Positions 7,220-15,048 of a DNA stretch of 26,702 bases are shown here, in pieces. The stretch is taken from contig JACKHA010000021.1 of assembly GCA_020639215.1 (NCBI GenBank), positions 1 through 26,702 of the forward strand. Reading direction: 5' to 3'. The DNA is from Phycisphaeraceae bacterium (GTDB lineage: Bacteria > Planctomycetota > Phycisphaerae > Phycisphaerales > UBA1924). Made by a program: the position numbers and the translations under genes. The notes under the pieces were generated by a model that was not told where the DNA came from, made no database searches, and worked only from the letters and a program-made list of their open reading frames with translations. Position 1 is the first letter of the stretch; every line of letters starts with the position of its first letter.

Positions 7220-8575
7220 ATGGCACAGCCAGGCCCGACACGCCGGATCACGGGCGCCCAGCAGAGCGTGGTCGTCTGCCAGGGGCTCGTCAAGACATTC
7301 AAGGACTTCTGGATGCGCGACCGCGCCCGCGCGGTCGACGGCGTCACCTTCGAGATCCGGCGCGGCGAGGTCTTCGGCCTGCTCGGGCCCAACGGCTCGG
7401 GCAAGTCCACCACCATCAAGATCATCCTCGGCCTGCTCCGCCCCACCAAGGGCCGCGTCGCGGTCTTCGGCCAGCCCCCCAGCGACGTCGAGACCAAGAA
7501 GCGGATCGGCTACCTCCCCGAGGAGTCGTTCCTCTACGCGTTCCTCAACGCCCGCGAGACCCTCGAGTATTACGCCAAACTCTTCGAGATCGACCGGCGC
7601 ACCCGCCAGAAGCGCATCGACGAGCTGCTCGACATGGTCGGCCTCCGCGGGGCCCAGTTCCGCCAGGTCCGCGAGTACTCCAAGGGCATGCAGCGACGCA
7701 TCGGCATCGCCCAGGCACTCATCAACGACCCCGACCTGCTCATCCTCGACGAGCCCACCAGCGGCCTCGACCCGCTCGGCACCCGACAGGTCAAGGACCT
7801 GATCATCGAGCTCGGGCGGCGCGGCAAGACCATCCTCCTGTCCAGCCACCTCCTCGCCGACGTCGAGGACTGCGTCCACCGCATGGTCATCCTCTACGGC
7901 GGCAAGATCCGGGCCGAGGGTACCTGCGAGCAGTTGCTCGAGTCCCCGAGCCGCACCACGATCGAGACCGAGGCCCTCGACGACGACACGATCGCCGAGA
8001 TCGACCGGATCATCCGCGAGCGCTCGCACGGCTCGCAGTCGGTCCTCGGCGTCTCGCGCCCGCGCCAGAAACTCGAGGAGCTCTTCCTCGACATCGTCGC
8101 CAGGGCCAAGGCCGAGGCCGCCCCGACCTCCGGCGCGTCGAGCGACGGGCGGACGGCGGCGTTCCTCATGGGCAAGCCGGGCGAGGGCGCGGACCTTATC
8201 TCCTCGCTGACCAGCGACGCGGAGGACTTCACGGACGTCGAGCCGATGCGCGAGGCCGCCAAGGACGAGAGGGCGTCTGAGGAGGGCGCCCGCGAGGAGG
8301 TCATCAGCGCCCTCATGCAGGCTTCCCGCCCGCGCGAGGACGCCGAGCCCGGCCCCCAGCCCGAGCCCGCCTCGCCCGAGCCGCCCGCCACGAGCGAGCG
8401 TGAGGCGCCCGCCCCGTTGCCCCCGATCGATCGGGGCGAGCCCGCGCCCGAATCGCCGCGCCGGCAGCCCGCCACGCCAACGAGCGAAGACGACGTGAAC
8501 GAGGACCTCATCCGCAACCTGCTCGGCAACACCGACGACAGCGGCCCCGGCGCCGGGCGGGAGCGCGACGCGTGA
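7220..8575 (+). CDS. ABC transporter ATP-binding protein with long disordered C-terminal tail (451 aa)
   Basis: Nucleotide-binding subunit of an ABC-2-type exporter. Walker A is GPNGSGKST at residues 56-64, the signature is YSKGMQRR at 153-160 (SKGMQ in place of LSGGQ, as often seen in this class), Walker B is LLILDEPT at 173-180, followed by SGLDPLG, and the switch histidine is H210. The ATPase core ends near residue 240. The remaining 210 residues include a short conserved-looking part with SRPRQKLEELFLDI, typical of this family, and then about 140 residues rich in Pro, Glu, Ala and Ser. I chose ATG 7220 because GAGGA sits five bases before it; an in-frame GTG at 7208 would add four residues. 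The stop overlaps the permease start (GTGA), so the pair is coupled. Substrate unknown. Confidence 0.92.
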   Translation: MAQPGPTRRITGAQQSVVVCQGLVKTFKDFWMRDRARAVDGVTFEIRRGEVFGLLGPNGSGKSTTIKIILGLLRPTKGRVAVFGQPPSDVETKKRIGYLPEESFLYAFLNARETLEYYAKLFEIDRRTRQKRIDELLDMVGLRGAQFRQVREYSKGMQRRIGIAQALINDPDLLILDEPTSGLDPLGTRQVKDLIIELGRRGKTILLSSHLLADVEDCVHRMVILYGGKIRAEGTCEQLLESPSRTTIETEALDDDTIAEIDRIIRERSHGSQSVLGVSRPRQKLEELFLDIVARAKAEAAPTSGASSDGRTAAFLMGKPGEGADLISSLTSDAEDFTDVEPMREAAKDERASEEGAREEVISALMQASRPREDAEPGPQPEPASPEPPATSEREAPAPLPPIDRGEPAPESPRRQPATPTSEDDVNEDLIRNLLGNTDDSGPGAGRERDA

Positions 8576-10740
8576 ACTGGCGCCAGTGGCTCGCCGCGCT
8601 CAACCGGGTCCAGAAGGCCCGATCCTTCAAGATCGGCGCGACCGTCGGCGTCGTCGCCGTCGGCCTGATCGTCTTCGCGGTCTACGCCATCCAGCGCGGC
8701 CTGGAAGCCACCGAGAGCACGCTCGGCGCGTCAACGGGCGTCACGCAGCCCGCCGACCCGACCGCTCGCGGCGATGGCGACGCCGCCCGGGGCAACCAGA
8801 GCACCGTCGGCCAGGCCCCCACGCCCGCTCCCTCCTCGCCCCCCAGCGCCGCCGGCACGATCGACGGGGCCCGCGCCGCCACGAGCGATCTCCAGGCCAG
8901 CAGCCGCGCCGTCGAGCGCATCCTCGCCGGGCGGGGCGACCTGACGAGCCTCGCCGTGGGCATCGCCGCCGGCGTCGGGCTCTCGGTCGTGGTCATCTGG
9001 CTCGGGTTCTTCCTCACCCACCTGCTCATCGCCGCGATCATCGCGGGCGTCGCGTTTCCGCTCACGCAGTACGGGCCGACGCAGGGCTACGGCTGGCTGA
9101 TGGTGGGCGTCGCGTCGCTGGCCTGGGCCTTCAACGTCGGGCTGGCGGTGCTGCGCCTGGCGTTCTCGCCCTCGTCGCCGATGCTCGCGGTGGCCCGCAA
9201 TGTGCTCGACGAGGCGGTCCGCCTCAAGCTCACCCTGGTGTTCATCATCCTGCTCATGTTCGCGGTCGCGACGCTGCCGCTGCTGCTCGACCCGGACACG
9301 CCGCTGCGCTACCGCGTCCAAGCGTTCCTGCAGTACGCCACGGGCGGCTCGTTCTGGCTCATCGCCCTGCTCACGCTGCTGTTCGGCGTCTCGACGGTCA
9401 CCCTCGAGCAGCGCGACAAGATCATCTGGCAGACCATGACCAAGCCGGTCACCGCCTGGCAGTACATCGGCGGGAAGTGGCTGGGCATCGTCGGGCTCAA
9501 CGCCATCCTGCTGCTGACCTGCTGCACGGGCGTGTTCCTGTTCACCGAGTACCTCCGCTCCACGCCCGCCATCGGCGAGGCCCGCGCCTACCAGCCCGAG
9601 GACGTGCGTGACCGCATCGTCGAGGACCGCCTGATCCTCGAGACCCAGGTGCTCCAGGCCCGCGTCGCGGTCCAGCCCCCGCCCGACATCAGCCGCGACG
9701 ACCCGGACTTCCAGGCCGCCGTCCGCGAGTACATCGAGGGCATCCAGGCCAACGACCCGATGTTCGCCGCCGCCGAGAACGCCGCCGACCAGCGCCAGAT
9801 CCTCGACGACATGTACCGTCGCGTCTACAACGACCTGTACACCTCCGAGGTCGCCCGGATGCGCTCGGTCGCGCCCGGCGCGGGGCGTCCGTTTGCAATC
9901 CCCGGCCTGGGCTACGCCCGGGCCCACGACGAGCCCCTCCTGCTGCGGTACCGCGTCGACGCCGGCTCCAACGCCCCGGACCAGTCGTTCTACGTCACGA
10001 TCCGCGTCGGCGGGAAGTACGTCATCGTCCGCGAGTGCAGCCTGGGCTACACCCACGCCGCACCCCTGGCCCCGGTGCTGGTCATCCAGGGGCGCGGCAT
10101 CACGCTCGACGATCCGGACTACGCCCTGGCCGAGCAGGCCATCGCCAGCGGCGAGCTCACCGGCGAGTTCCTCGACGCCAGCGACCTGATCGAGCCCGAC
10201 GGGTCGCTCTACCTCGAGTTCTACAACGGCGACGCCGGCTCCGGACGCGCCAATCCCGACACCATGTCCTTTCCCGCCGGCGGCCTCGAGGTCTCCTACT
10301 CCCACGGCAACTACCGCTCGAACTTCGTCCGCGTCGTCGCCGTGCTCTGGATCAAACTGGCCTTCCTGGCGATGCTGGCCATCTGCGCCTCGACGTTCCT
10401 GTCGTTCCCGGTGGCATGCCTGGTAGCCCTGGGCTCGTTCCTGGCCGCCGAGTCCTCGGGGTTCCTCTCCGTCGCGCTCGAGTCCTTCACGCTGCACGAC
10501 CGCCAGAACAACCCACTCATCATCAACTTCACCATCTTCTACGTCGCCAGCGCCGTGACCTGGGTCTTCGAGGTCTACCGCGACGTCGATCCCATCGGAC
10601 GCATCGTCGAGGGGCGCCTGCTCTCCTGGGGCAGCGTCGCCAGGGGCGTCGGCGTGCTCGGGGCCATCACCGCCACGCTTTACCTCGTGGGCGTCCTCAC
10701 GTTCCGCAGGCGCGAACTGGCGATCTACTCCGGGCAGTAG
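8572..10740 (+). CDS. ABC-2-type transporter permease, large form (722 aa)
   Basis: Membrane partner of the ATPase encoded just upstream. Helices are visible near residues 21-40, 124-163 (two segments), 172-198, 218-240, 260-278, 304-326, 586-605, 609-630 and 690-712. Residues 48-100 form a low-complexity Ala/Pro/Gly/Ser insert after the first helix. The stretch VARNVLDEAVRLKL at 207-220 and VTLEQRDKIIWQTMTKP at 275-291 followed by YIGGKWLG are the family's conserved loops and align with the smaller permease at 336-1766. A soluble domain of about 250 residues (330-580), probably extracytoplasmic, separates the two membrane halves, and the protein ends FRRRELAIYSGQ. The GTG start overlaps the ATPase stop by four bases and has GGGAG eight bases upstream. 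Function as exporter or membrane-remodelling complex is not determined by sequence. Confidence 0.88.
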   Translation: MNWRQWLAALNRVQKARSFKIGATVGVVAVGLIVFAVYAIQRGLEATESTLGASTGVTQPADPTARGDGDAARGNQSTVGQAPTPAPSSPPSAAGTIDGARAATSDLQASSRAVERILAGRGDLTSLAVGIAAGVGLSVVVIWLGFFLTHLLIAAIIAGVAFPLTQYGPTQGYGWLMVGVASLAWAFNVGLAVLRLAFSPSSPMLAVARNVLDEAVRLKLTLVFIILLMFAVATLPLLLDPDTPLRYRVQAFLQYATGGSFWLIALLTLLFGVSTVTLEQRDKIIWQTMTKPVTAWQYIGGKWLGIVGLNAILLLTCCTGVFLFTEYLRSTPAIGEARAYQPEDVRDRIVEDRLILETQVLQARVAVQPPPDISRDDPDFQAAVREYIEGIQANDPMFAAAENAADQRQILDDMYRRVYNDLYTSEVARMRSVAPGAGRPFAIPGLGYARAHDEPLLLRYRVDAGSNAPDQSFYVTIRVGGKYVIVRECSLGYTHAAPLAPVLVIQGRGITLDDPDYALAEQAIASGELTGEFLDASDLIEPDGSLYLEFYNGDAGSGRANPDTMSFPAGGLEVSYSHGNYRSNFVRVVAVLWIKLAFLAMLAICASTFLSFPVACLVALGSFLAAESSGFLSVALESFTLHDRQNNPLIINFTIFYVASAVTWVFEVYRDVDPIGRIVEGRLLSWGSVARGVGVLGAITATLYLVGVLTFRRRELAIYSGQ

Positions 10741-10756
10741 CAGTTCCGGGCAGTAG
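10730..10756 (+). repeat. Short tandem duplication across the permease stop codon
   Basis: CCGGGCAGTAG occurs at 10730-10740, where it supplies the last codons and TAG stop of the permease, and again at 10746-10756, spaced 16 bases apart. This looks like a recent small duplication that left a second in-register-looking stop copy in the spacer before the next gene. Confidence 0.6.
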
Positions 10757-10820
10757 AAGTCACGGGCTCCGGCCGCCCCGCCGAGCGGCCCCGGCCCCAG
10801 AATCCTGAAGGAGGCACACC

Positions 10821-12797
10821 ATGTCCAACGACCTCCGAACCCAGATCATCGCCGCCATCATCATGGCCGTCGCTCTGGTTTTCTCCGGCACGATGGCCAC
10901 CGACGTGGCCGCCTCGACCGGACGCAACCACCTCACCTACATGGACACCGCCGAGGAGGGCGACCCACCGCAGGTCGCCCTGGGCATCGCCATGGGCGCG
11001 TTCCGCGGCCTGTTCGTCAACATGCTCTGGATGCGGGCCAACGACCTCAAAGAAGAAGGCAAGTTCTACGAGGCCATGGAGCTCGCCCGCGCGATCACCC
11101 GCCTCCAGCCACGCTTCAACCAGGTCTGGGTCTTCCACGCCTGGAACATGGCGTACAACATCTCCGTCACGACCCAGACCACCCAGGAACGCTGGCAGTG
11201 GGTCAACAACGGCATCAACCTCCTCCGGCGCGACGGGCTCCGCGCCAACCCAAACGACATGCTCATCCACAAGGAGCTGGCCTGGATCTTCCTCCACAAG
11301 ATCGCCGGCTTCACCGACGACGCCAACCAGTACTACAAGCGTCAGCTCGCCCTCGAATGGACCGAGGTCCTCGGCCCGCCGCCCTTCCCCACCGCACAGA
11401 CCATGCGCGATCGCGACGCGGCCATCCAGGCCTACGTCGACTGGCTCCAGCCCATTGTCGACGCACCATCGACCATTGAGCAGGCGATCACCCAACAGCC
11501 CAAAGTGGCCGACATCATCGCCCGCCTCCAAGCCGGCGGCGGCGCGGCCGATCGACGCCTCCTGGCGTTCTACGCCTTCTACCAGGGTGTGAAGGACTCC
11601 GGCCGCGGCAACCTCTATCGCGAGAACACCGACGAGCGCGGGCGAGCCCTGCTGGACGTCGTCGAAGACCCGGACCTGGCCGAGGCATGGCCCGTCCTGC
11701 TCGCCCACCTCCGCAAGCGCGTCCTCATCGACCAGTACAACATGGAACCGTCGCGGATGGTCCGCTACACCCAGAAGTACGGCCCCATCGACTGGCGCCA
11801 CCCCGCCGCCCACGCCCTGTACTGGGGCGCCCGCGGCGTCGAGCAGGGGCTCGACCGCGTCACCATCGACAACCGCAAGGACTGGGACTTCGTCAACGCC
11901 GACCGAATCGTCATCCAGGCGGTCCAGGAGCTCTACAGATCGGGCGAGCTTTACTTCGCCTACGTCGAGTACCGCCTGGGCAATCCCGCGATGTACGACG
12001 CGGTTCCAAACGCCCACTTCTTCGACACCTACGGCACGATCATCTACGAACTCGCCAGCCGCTCCTGGGCCGAGGGCGGCGCCATCGGCAACCGCGCCTA
12101 CTCGTTCTACGCCGCGGGATACGAGAACTTCCTGAAGGACGGCGTCCGCTTCTTCTACCGTCGCGGCCAGTTCGCCAAGGCCGAGGAGGTCCTGGCCCGC
12201 TACCGCACGTGGGACGGGCGCAACCTGAACATCTCCACCGAGCAGCGCGTCGCCGAGGACCGCCTGCCGCTCGACCAGTGGGTCGAGACCCAGTACACGG
12301 GCCAGCGGTGGTCGTCGCCTTATGTCGCCCAGGCCGAGGTCTCCGGCGCGCTGCAGGGCGCGTTCGCCGCCATGATCGCCGGCGACCAGGACATGTTCCA
12401 GCGCCAATTCCAGTTCGCCGCCGACTTCCACCGCAAGTACTTCGAGGTCCAGCCCCGCTTCCGAACCAGCGCGACCGAGGACGGCGCCCGGCGCATGGAC
12501 CAGCTCGAGCCCGACTTCCGCATGCTCGCGGGCTCGGCCTTCGCCCGCTTCATGAGCGCAGTCCCGGTCGACTACGCCGAGCGGGCCTACGACATCGCCC
12601 CGCCCGACCTGCGCCGCTTCGCGTTCGACATCCTCGTCGCCAAACTCAAGGGCCAGCTCGACGCCGAACGCCAGGCCCGCGGGCGCGGCTTCGATGAGAT
12701 GTTCCCCGAGCCAAGCGGGATGAACGAGTTCCGCCAGTGGTACACGCAGGAGATGCAGAGTCGCGCCGAACGCGACCGCCAGGTCGAGCAGCGCTGA
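10821..12797 (+). CDS. Large membrane-anchored, helical repeat-like protein (658 aa), function unknown
   Basis: The protein begins with a signal-anchor-like helix at about residues 8-25. The rest is almost all helical and looks extracytoplasmic, with TPR-like patches rather than clear canonical repeats: ANDLKEEGKFYEAMELARAI then TRLQPRFNQVWVFHAWNMAY early on, and RRGQFAKAEEVLARYRTW further in. It is rich in Trp and Tyr. The ribosome binding site AAGGAGG lies before ATG 10821, 80 bases after the permease stop, and the gene is probably the last of the SPFH/ABC operon. TPR-like proteins usually bind peptides or hold complexes together, so a partner or adaptor role for the exporter is plausible, but this is inference from position. 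I recognise the general planctomycete style, not a named family. Confidence 0.8.
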   Translation: MSNDLRTQIIAAIIMAVALVFSGTMATDVAASTGRNHLTYMDTAEEGDPPQVALGIAMGAFRGLFVNMLWMRANDLKEEGKFYEAMELARAITRLQPRFNQVWVFHAWNMAYNISVTTQTTQERWQWVNNGINLLRRDGLRANPNDMLIHKELAWIFLHKIAGFTDDANQYYKRQLALEWTEVLGPPPFPTAQTMRDRDAAIQAYVDWLQPIVDAPSTIEQAITQQPKVADIIARLQAGGGAADRRLLAFYAFYQGVKDSGRGNLYRENTDERGRALLDVVEDPDLAEAWPVLLAHLRKRVLIDQYNMEPSRMVRYTQKYGPIDWRHPAAHALYWGARGVEQGLDRVTIDNRKDWDFVNADRIVIQAVQELYRSGELYFAYVEYRLGNPAMYDAVPNAHFFDTYGTIIYELASRSWAEGGAIGNRAYSFYAAGYENFLKDGVRFFYRRGQFAKAEEVLARYRTWDGRNLNISTEQRVAEDRLPLDQWVETQYTGQRWSSPYVAQAEVSGALQGAFAAMIAGDQDMFQRQFQFAADFHRKYFEVQPRFRTSATEDGARRMDQLEPDFRMLAGSAFARFMSAVPVDYAERAYDIAPPDLRRFAFDILVAKLKGQLDAERQARGRGFDEMFPEPSGMNEFRQWYTQEMQSRAERDRQVEQR

Positions 12798-12800
12798 CCT

Positions 12801-12856
12801 CAGATCTGCAATCCCAGATCTGGAATCTCAGATCTGCGATCTCAGATCTGGAATCT
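12801..12856. repeat. Four tandem 14-base units, each containing the palindrome CAGATCTG
   Basis: Units start at 12801, 12815, 12829 and 12843. Each opens with CAGATCTG and continues with CAATCC, GAATCT, CGATCT and GAATCT. The array starts three bases after the stop of the upstream gene and lies between two convergent genes. Any two copies of the palindrome can pair, so a transcript from either strand could fold into alternative hairpins. There is no adjacent T tract. The AT content stands out from the surroundings. It looks like a dispersed intergenic repeat family; the number of copies elsewhere cannot be seen here. Confidence 0.85.
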
Positions 12857-12873
12857 CGCATCCCCGCCCCCCG

Positions 12874-12907
12874 CCTCCCTCAGCGCACTCCGCGTCTCGG
12901 CGGTGAG
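12874..12907. repeat. Degenerate CTCxGCGxC-type intergenic repeat
   Basis: The stretch from CCTCCCTCAGCGCACTCCG through CGTCTCGGCGGTGAG resembles the degenerate CTCTGCGTCTCTGCGGTGAG-type repeats that are common between genes in many environmental bacteria. Recognition is from memory of that pattern, not from a search. It lies directly after the CAGATCTG array and before the ffh stop codon. Confidence 0.35.
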
Positions 12908-12941
12908 TCCTGCTCTCCTGCCGGAACTCCCCGGGCCCGCC

Positions 12942-14483
12942 CTACCTCCGCTTCTTGAACCGACCCTTCGGCGACGAGCCCGCCGTCGATCCCTTCGTCC
13001 GCAGCGACGGCATCCCCTTCACCCCCGGCACCATCGCCCCGAGTCCGCCGGCCGCGCTGAGCTGCTTCACCGCCTTGACCTTCGACGCCCCGCTCATCCC
13101 CGCCATCTCCTTCGTGAGGCGGTTGAGCGTCTCGAACTGCTTGGCCAGCTGCGCCACCTCCTGCTGCTGCGCACCCGACCCCGCCGCGATCCGCCGGCGA
13201 CGCCCGGGGTTGATCACCGACGGCTTGTCGCGCTCGTGGCGCGTCATCGAGTTGATCATCGCCTCCACGCGGTCGATCTGCCCGTCGTCCACCGACACGT
13301 CCTTCATCATCGCCCCGACGCCCGGCAGCATCCCCAGCAAACTCTTGAGCGACCCCATCCGGCGCAGCGTCCGAAGTTGCCCGAGGAAGTCGTCCATCGA
13401 CATCTCCCCCTTGGCCATCTTCTCCTCAAGGCGTTTGGCCTCCTCCTCGCTCACTTCCTGTTGGGCCTTCTCCACCAGCGACACCACGTCGCCCATGCCC
13501 AGGATCCGCCCGGCCATCCGCTCCGCGTGGAACTCCTCGATCGCGTCGATCTTCTCGCCCACGCCGATGAACTTGATGGGCGCGCCCGTGACCGTCTTGA
13601 CCGACAGCGCCGCCCCGCCACGCGTGTCCGAGTCGAACTTGGTCAGGATCAGCCCGTCCACCTCCAGCCGCTGGTGGAACGCCTTGGCCGAACGCACCGC
13701 GTCCTGGCCCGTCATCGCGTCCACGACCAGCAGCACCTGGTGCGGCTGGAGCGTGCGGTTCACCGCCCCGAGTTCGCCCATGAGGTCGTCGTTGATGTGC
13801 AGGCGACCGGCCGTGTCCAGGATCACCGTGTCCACGCCGCTCTGGCGGGCCCTGGCCACCGCCCGCTGGCACACCCCCACCGCCACGCCGACCGCCTTGC
13901 CGTACTCCGCGGTCTTGTCGCCCTCTGCGTAAAACTCGATCTTTGCGCCCTTCACCTGCTCGCGCACCATCCCCGCGACGGTTTCCAACTGCTCCACCGC
14001 TGCCGGGCGCTGCAGGTCCGCCGCGACCAGCATCACGCTCCGCCCGCGCTTGGCCAGATACGCCGCCAGTTTGCCGCAGGTGGTCGTCTTGCCCGAACCC
14101 TGCAGCCCGCACATCATCACGATCGTCGGCGCGGGCGACACTCGCGGGATGACACCCTCGGGCGGCGATTGCTTCGGCGCGAGCATCTGCCCGTCCGGGC
14201 CCGTCTCCGGGTGCAACTCGCCCCCCAGCAACTCGACCAGCCGCCGATGGCAGATCCCGATCATCTCCTGCCCGGGCTTGAGGCTCTTGGTGACCTCTCG
14301 CCCGCGCGCATCGCCCATCACGTTCTCGCAGAACGCGTCGACCACGTCGAGGGCCACGTCGGCCTCGAGCAGGGCCGTGCGGACCTCCTCGAGCGCCTCG
14401 CGGACGTTCGCCTCGGTGATCGTGCCCCGCCCCGAGAGCTTGCGGAAGACGTTGTTGAATCCCTGGCTGAGCCGGTCGAACAT
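12942..14483 (-). CDS. ffh: Signal recognition particle protein Ffh (513 aa)
   Basis: GTPase of the signal recognition particle; binds 4.5S RNA and signal peptides and delivers ribosomes to FtsY and the Sec translocon. The N domain starts MFDRLSQGFNNVFRKLSGRG, and ALLEADVAL (37-45) is diagnostic. G-domain motifs are GLQGSGKTTT (126-135), VAADLQRPAAVEQL, DTAGR (223-227), TKFDSDTRGGAALS (281-294) and GVGEKIDAIEEF. The Met-rich M domain follows (MGSLKSLLGMLPGVGAMM, then SMTRHERDKPSVI and GRRRRIAAGSG, the RNA-binding part). Compared with E. coli there is an extra segment of about 20 residues before the P-loop (about 90-117) and a basic tail ending FKKRR. The start is ATG 14483; a 6-bp hairpin (14493-14498 with 14504-14509) sits just upstream next to a G-rich possible ribosome binding site. 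Probably the last gene of a minus-strand group with rpe. Confidence 0.97.
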   Translation of the reverse strand: MFDRLSQGFNNVFRKLSGRGTITEANVREALEEVRTALLEADVALDVVDAFCENVMGDARGREVTKSLKPGQEMIGICHRRLVELLGGELHPETGPDGQMLAPKQSPPEGVIPRVSPAPTIVMMCGLQGSGKTTTCGKLAAYLAKRGRSVMLVAADLQRPAAVEQLETVAGMVREQVKGAKIEFYAEGDKTAEYGKAVGVAVGVCQRAVARARQSGVDTVILDTAGRLHINDDLMGELGAVNRTLQPHQVLLVVDAMTGQDAVRSAKAFHQRLEVDGLILTKFDSDTRGGAALSVKTVTGAPIKFIGVGEKIDAIEEFHAERMAGRILGMGDVVSLVEKAQQEVSEEEAKRLEEKMAKGEMSMDDFLGQLRTLRRMGSLKSLLGMLPGVGAMMKDVSVDDGQIDRVEAMINSMTRHERDKPSVINPGRRRRIAAGSGAQQQEVAQLAKQFETLNRLTKEMAGMSGASKVKAVKQLSAAGGLGAMVPGVKGMPSLRTKGSTAGSSPKGRFKKRR

Positions 14484-14586
14484 GATCGCGCCCCCCGCGT
14501 CATGCGGGGCTCCGAGAGGTGTCTGTCATGGGCCGTGACCGCAGCCACGCCAGCGTAGGTCGCACGCCGTCATCACACTGTGCCCG

Positions 14587-14979
14587 TCACGGCGCCGACC
14601 ACACCACCCGCTGCTGCTCGTCGTAGATCTTCGCCACCGGCCCGGACCGCATCACGCCCACGAACACGCGGCTGTTGCCCGCCTCGTCCGCGAACCCGAT
14701 CCGCAGCGCTTCCTTGGTGAACCCTAGCCACGCCCGCGTGTTCCCGTTCTCGTCCGCCAACGTCAGCCCCGGGCCGTCCCCCGAGAGCATCAACCGCGCG
14801 CGAGCCGCACCTGACTCGTCGTAGAAGCACAGCATCGGCCCGCTCGGCGACAGCGTCATCTCGCCCCTGACGCGACCCTGCCCGTCCACCAGCCGCGCCG
14901 CCCCGCCCGCGGCCCGCTCGCGCAACGCCGCGACCTCGCCCTCCAGCCTGGCAAGACGCGCCTCGATCGACTCGGCCAT
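14587..14979 (-). CDS. Small protein with N-terminal coiled coil and four tandem ~22-residue repeats (130 aa)
   Basis: Residues 1-23 (ESIEARLARLEGEVAALRER) are a short coiled coil with heptad spacing. From residue 35 on the sequence breaks into four repeats of about 22 residues with the pattern R.x.L....GP.L.x.DE.G: units near 35-57, 58-79, 80-101 and 102-123, ending YDESG, ADENG, ADEAG and YDEQQ. Proteins with such G-x-R-A-x-L-G / D-E-x-G repeats behind a coiled coil are seen as hypothetical proteins in many bacteria; a beta-solenoid or beta-sandwich stack is likely. There is no signal peptide or membrane helix. ATG 14979 has AAGGAG six to seven bases upstream and a TATAAT at 15009-15004, so this gene probably has its own promoter. 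Function unknown. Confidence 0.85.
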   Translation of the reverse strand: MAESIEARLARLEGEVAALRERAAGGAARLVDGQGRVRGEMTLSPSGPMLCFYDESGAARARLMLSGDGPGLTLADENGNTRAWLGFTKEALRIGFADEAGNSRVFVGVMRSGPVAKIYDEQQRVVWSAP

Positions 14980-14984
14980 CGCAT

Positions 14985-15009
14985 GCTCCTTTGATTCAGG
15001 AGCATTATA
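14985..15009 (-). promoter_or_regulatory. Perfect TATAAT -10 element and inverted repeat over start site and Shine-Dalgarno
   Basis: On the minus strand TATAAT occupies 15009-15004, 24 bases before the ATG at 14979. It is the only perfect -10 hexamer I noticed in this GC-rich window. No good -35 is visible at 16-18 bases. Between it and the start codon, GCTCCT (15003-14998) and AGGAGC (14990-14985) form a 6-7-6 dyad. It spans the expected transcription start and includes the AAGGAG ribosome binding site, so it could be an operator or, if transcribed from further upstream, a hairpin that hides the ribosome binding site. Confidence 0.55.
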
Positions 15010-15048
15010 TCGTGTTTTGGTGCCACGCTCGCGCGCCAGAGGCGCTGA

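Noticed and set aside
5498..8029. An 843-codon minus-strand open frame across the SPFH and ABC genes.
   Set aside because: It is antisense to two genes with firm motifs (SPFH domain, Walker A and B), and its translation is low-complexity Leu/Asp/Glu/Gly/Arg.
12801..12856. A possible mini CRISPR array.
   Set aside because: Units are only 14 bases long with no spacer of typical length and differ from each other; no cas genes are in the window.
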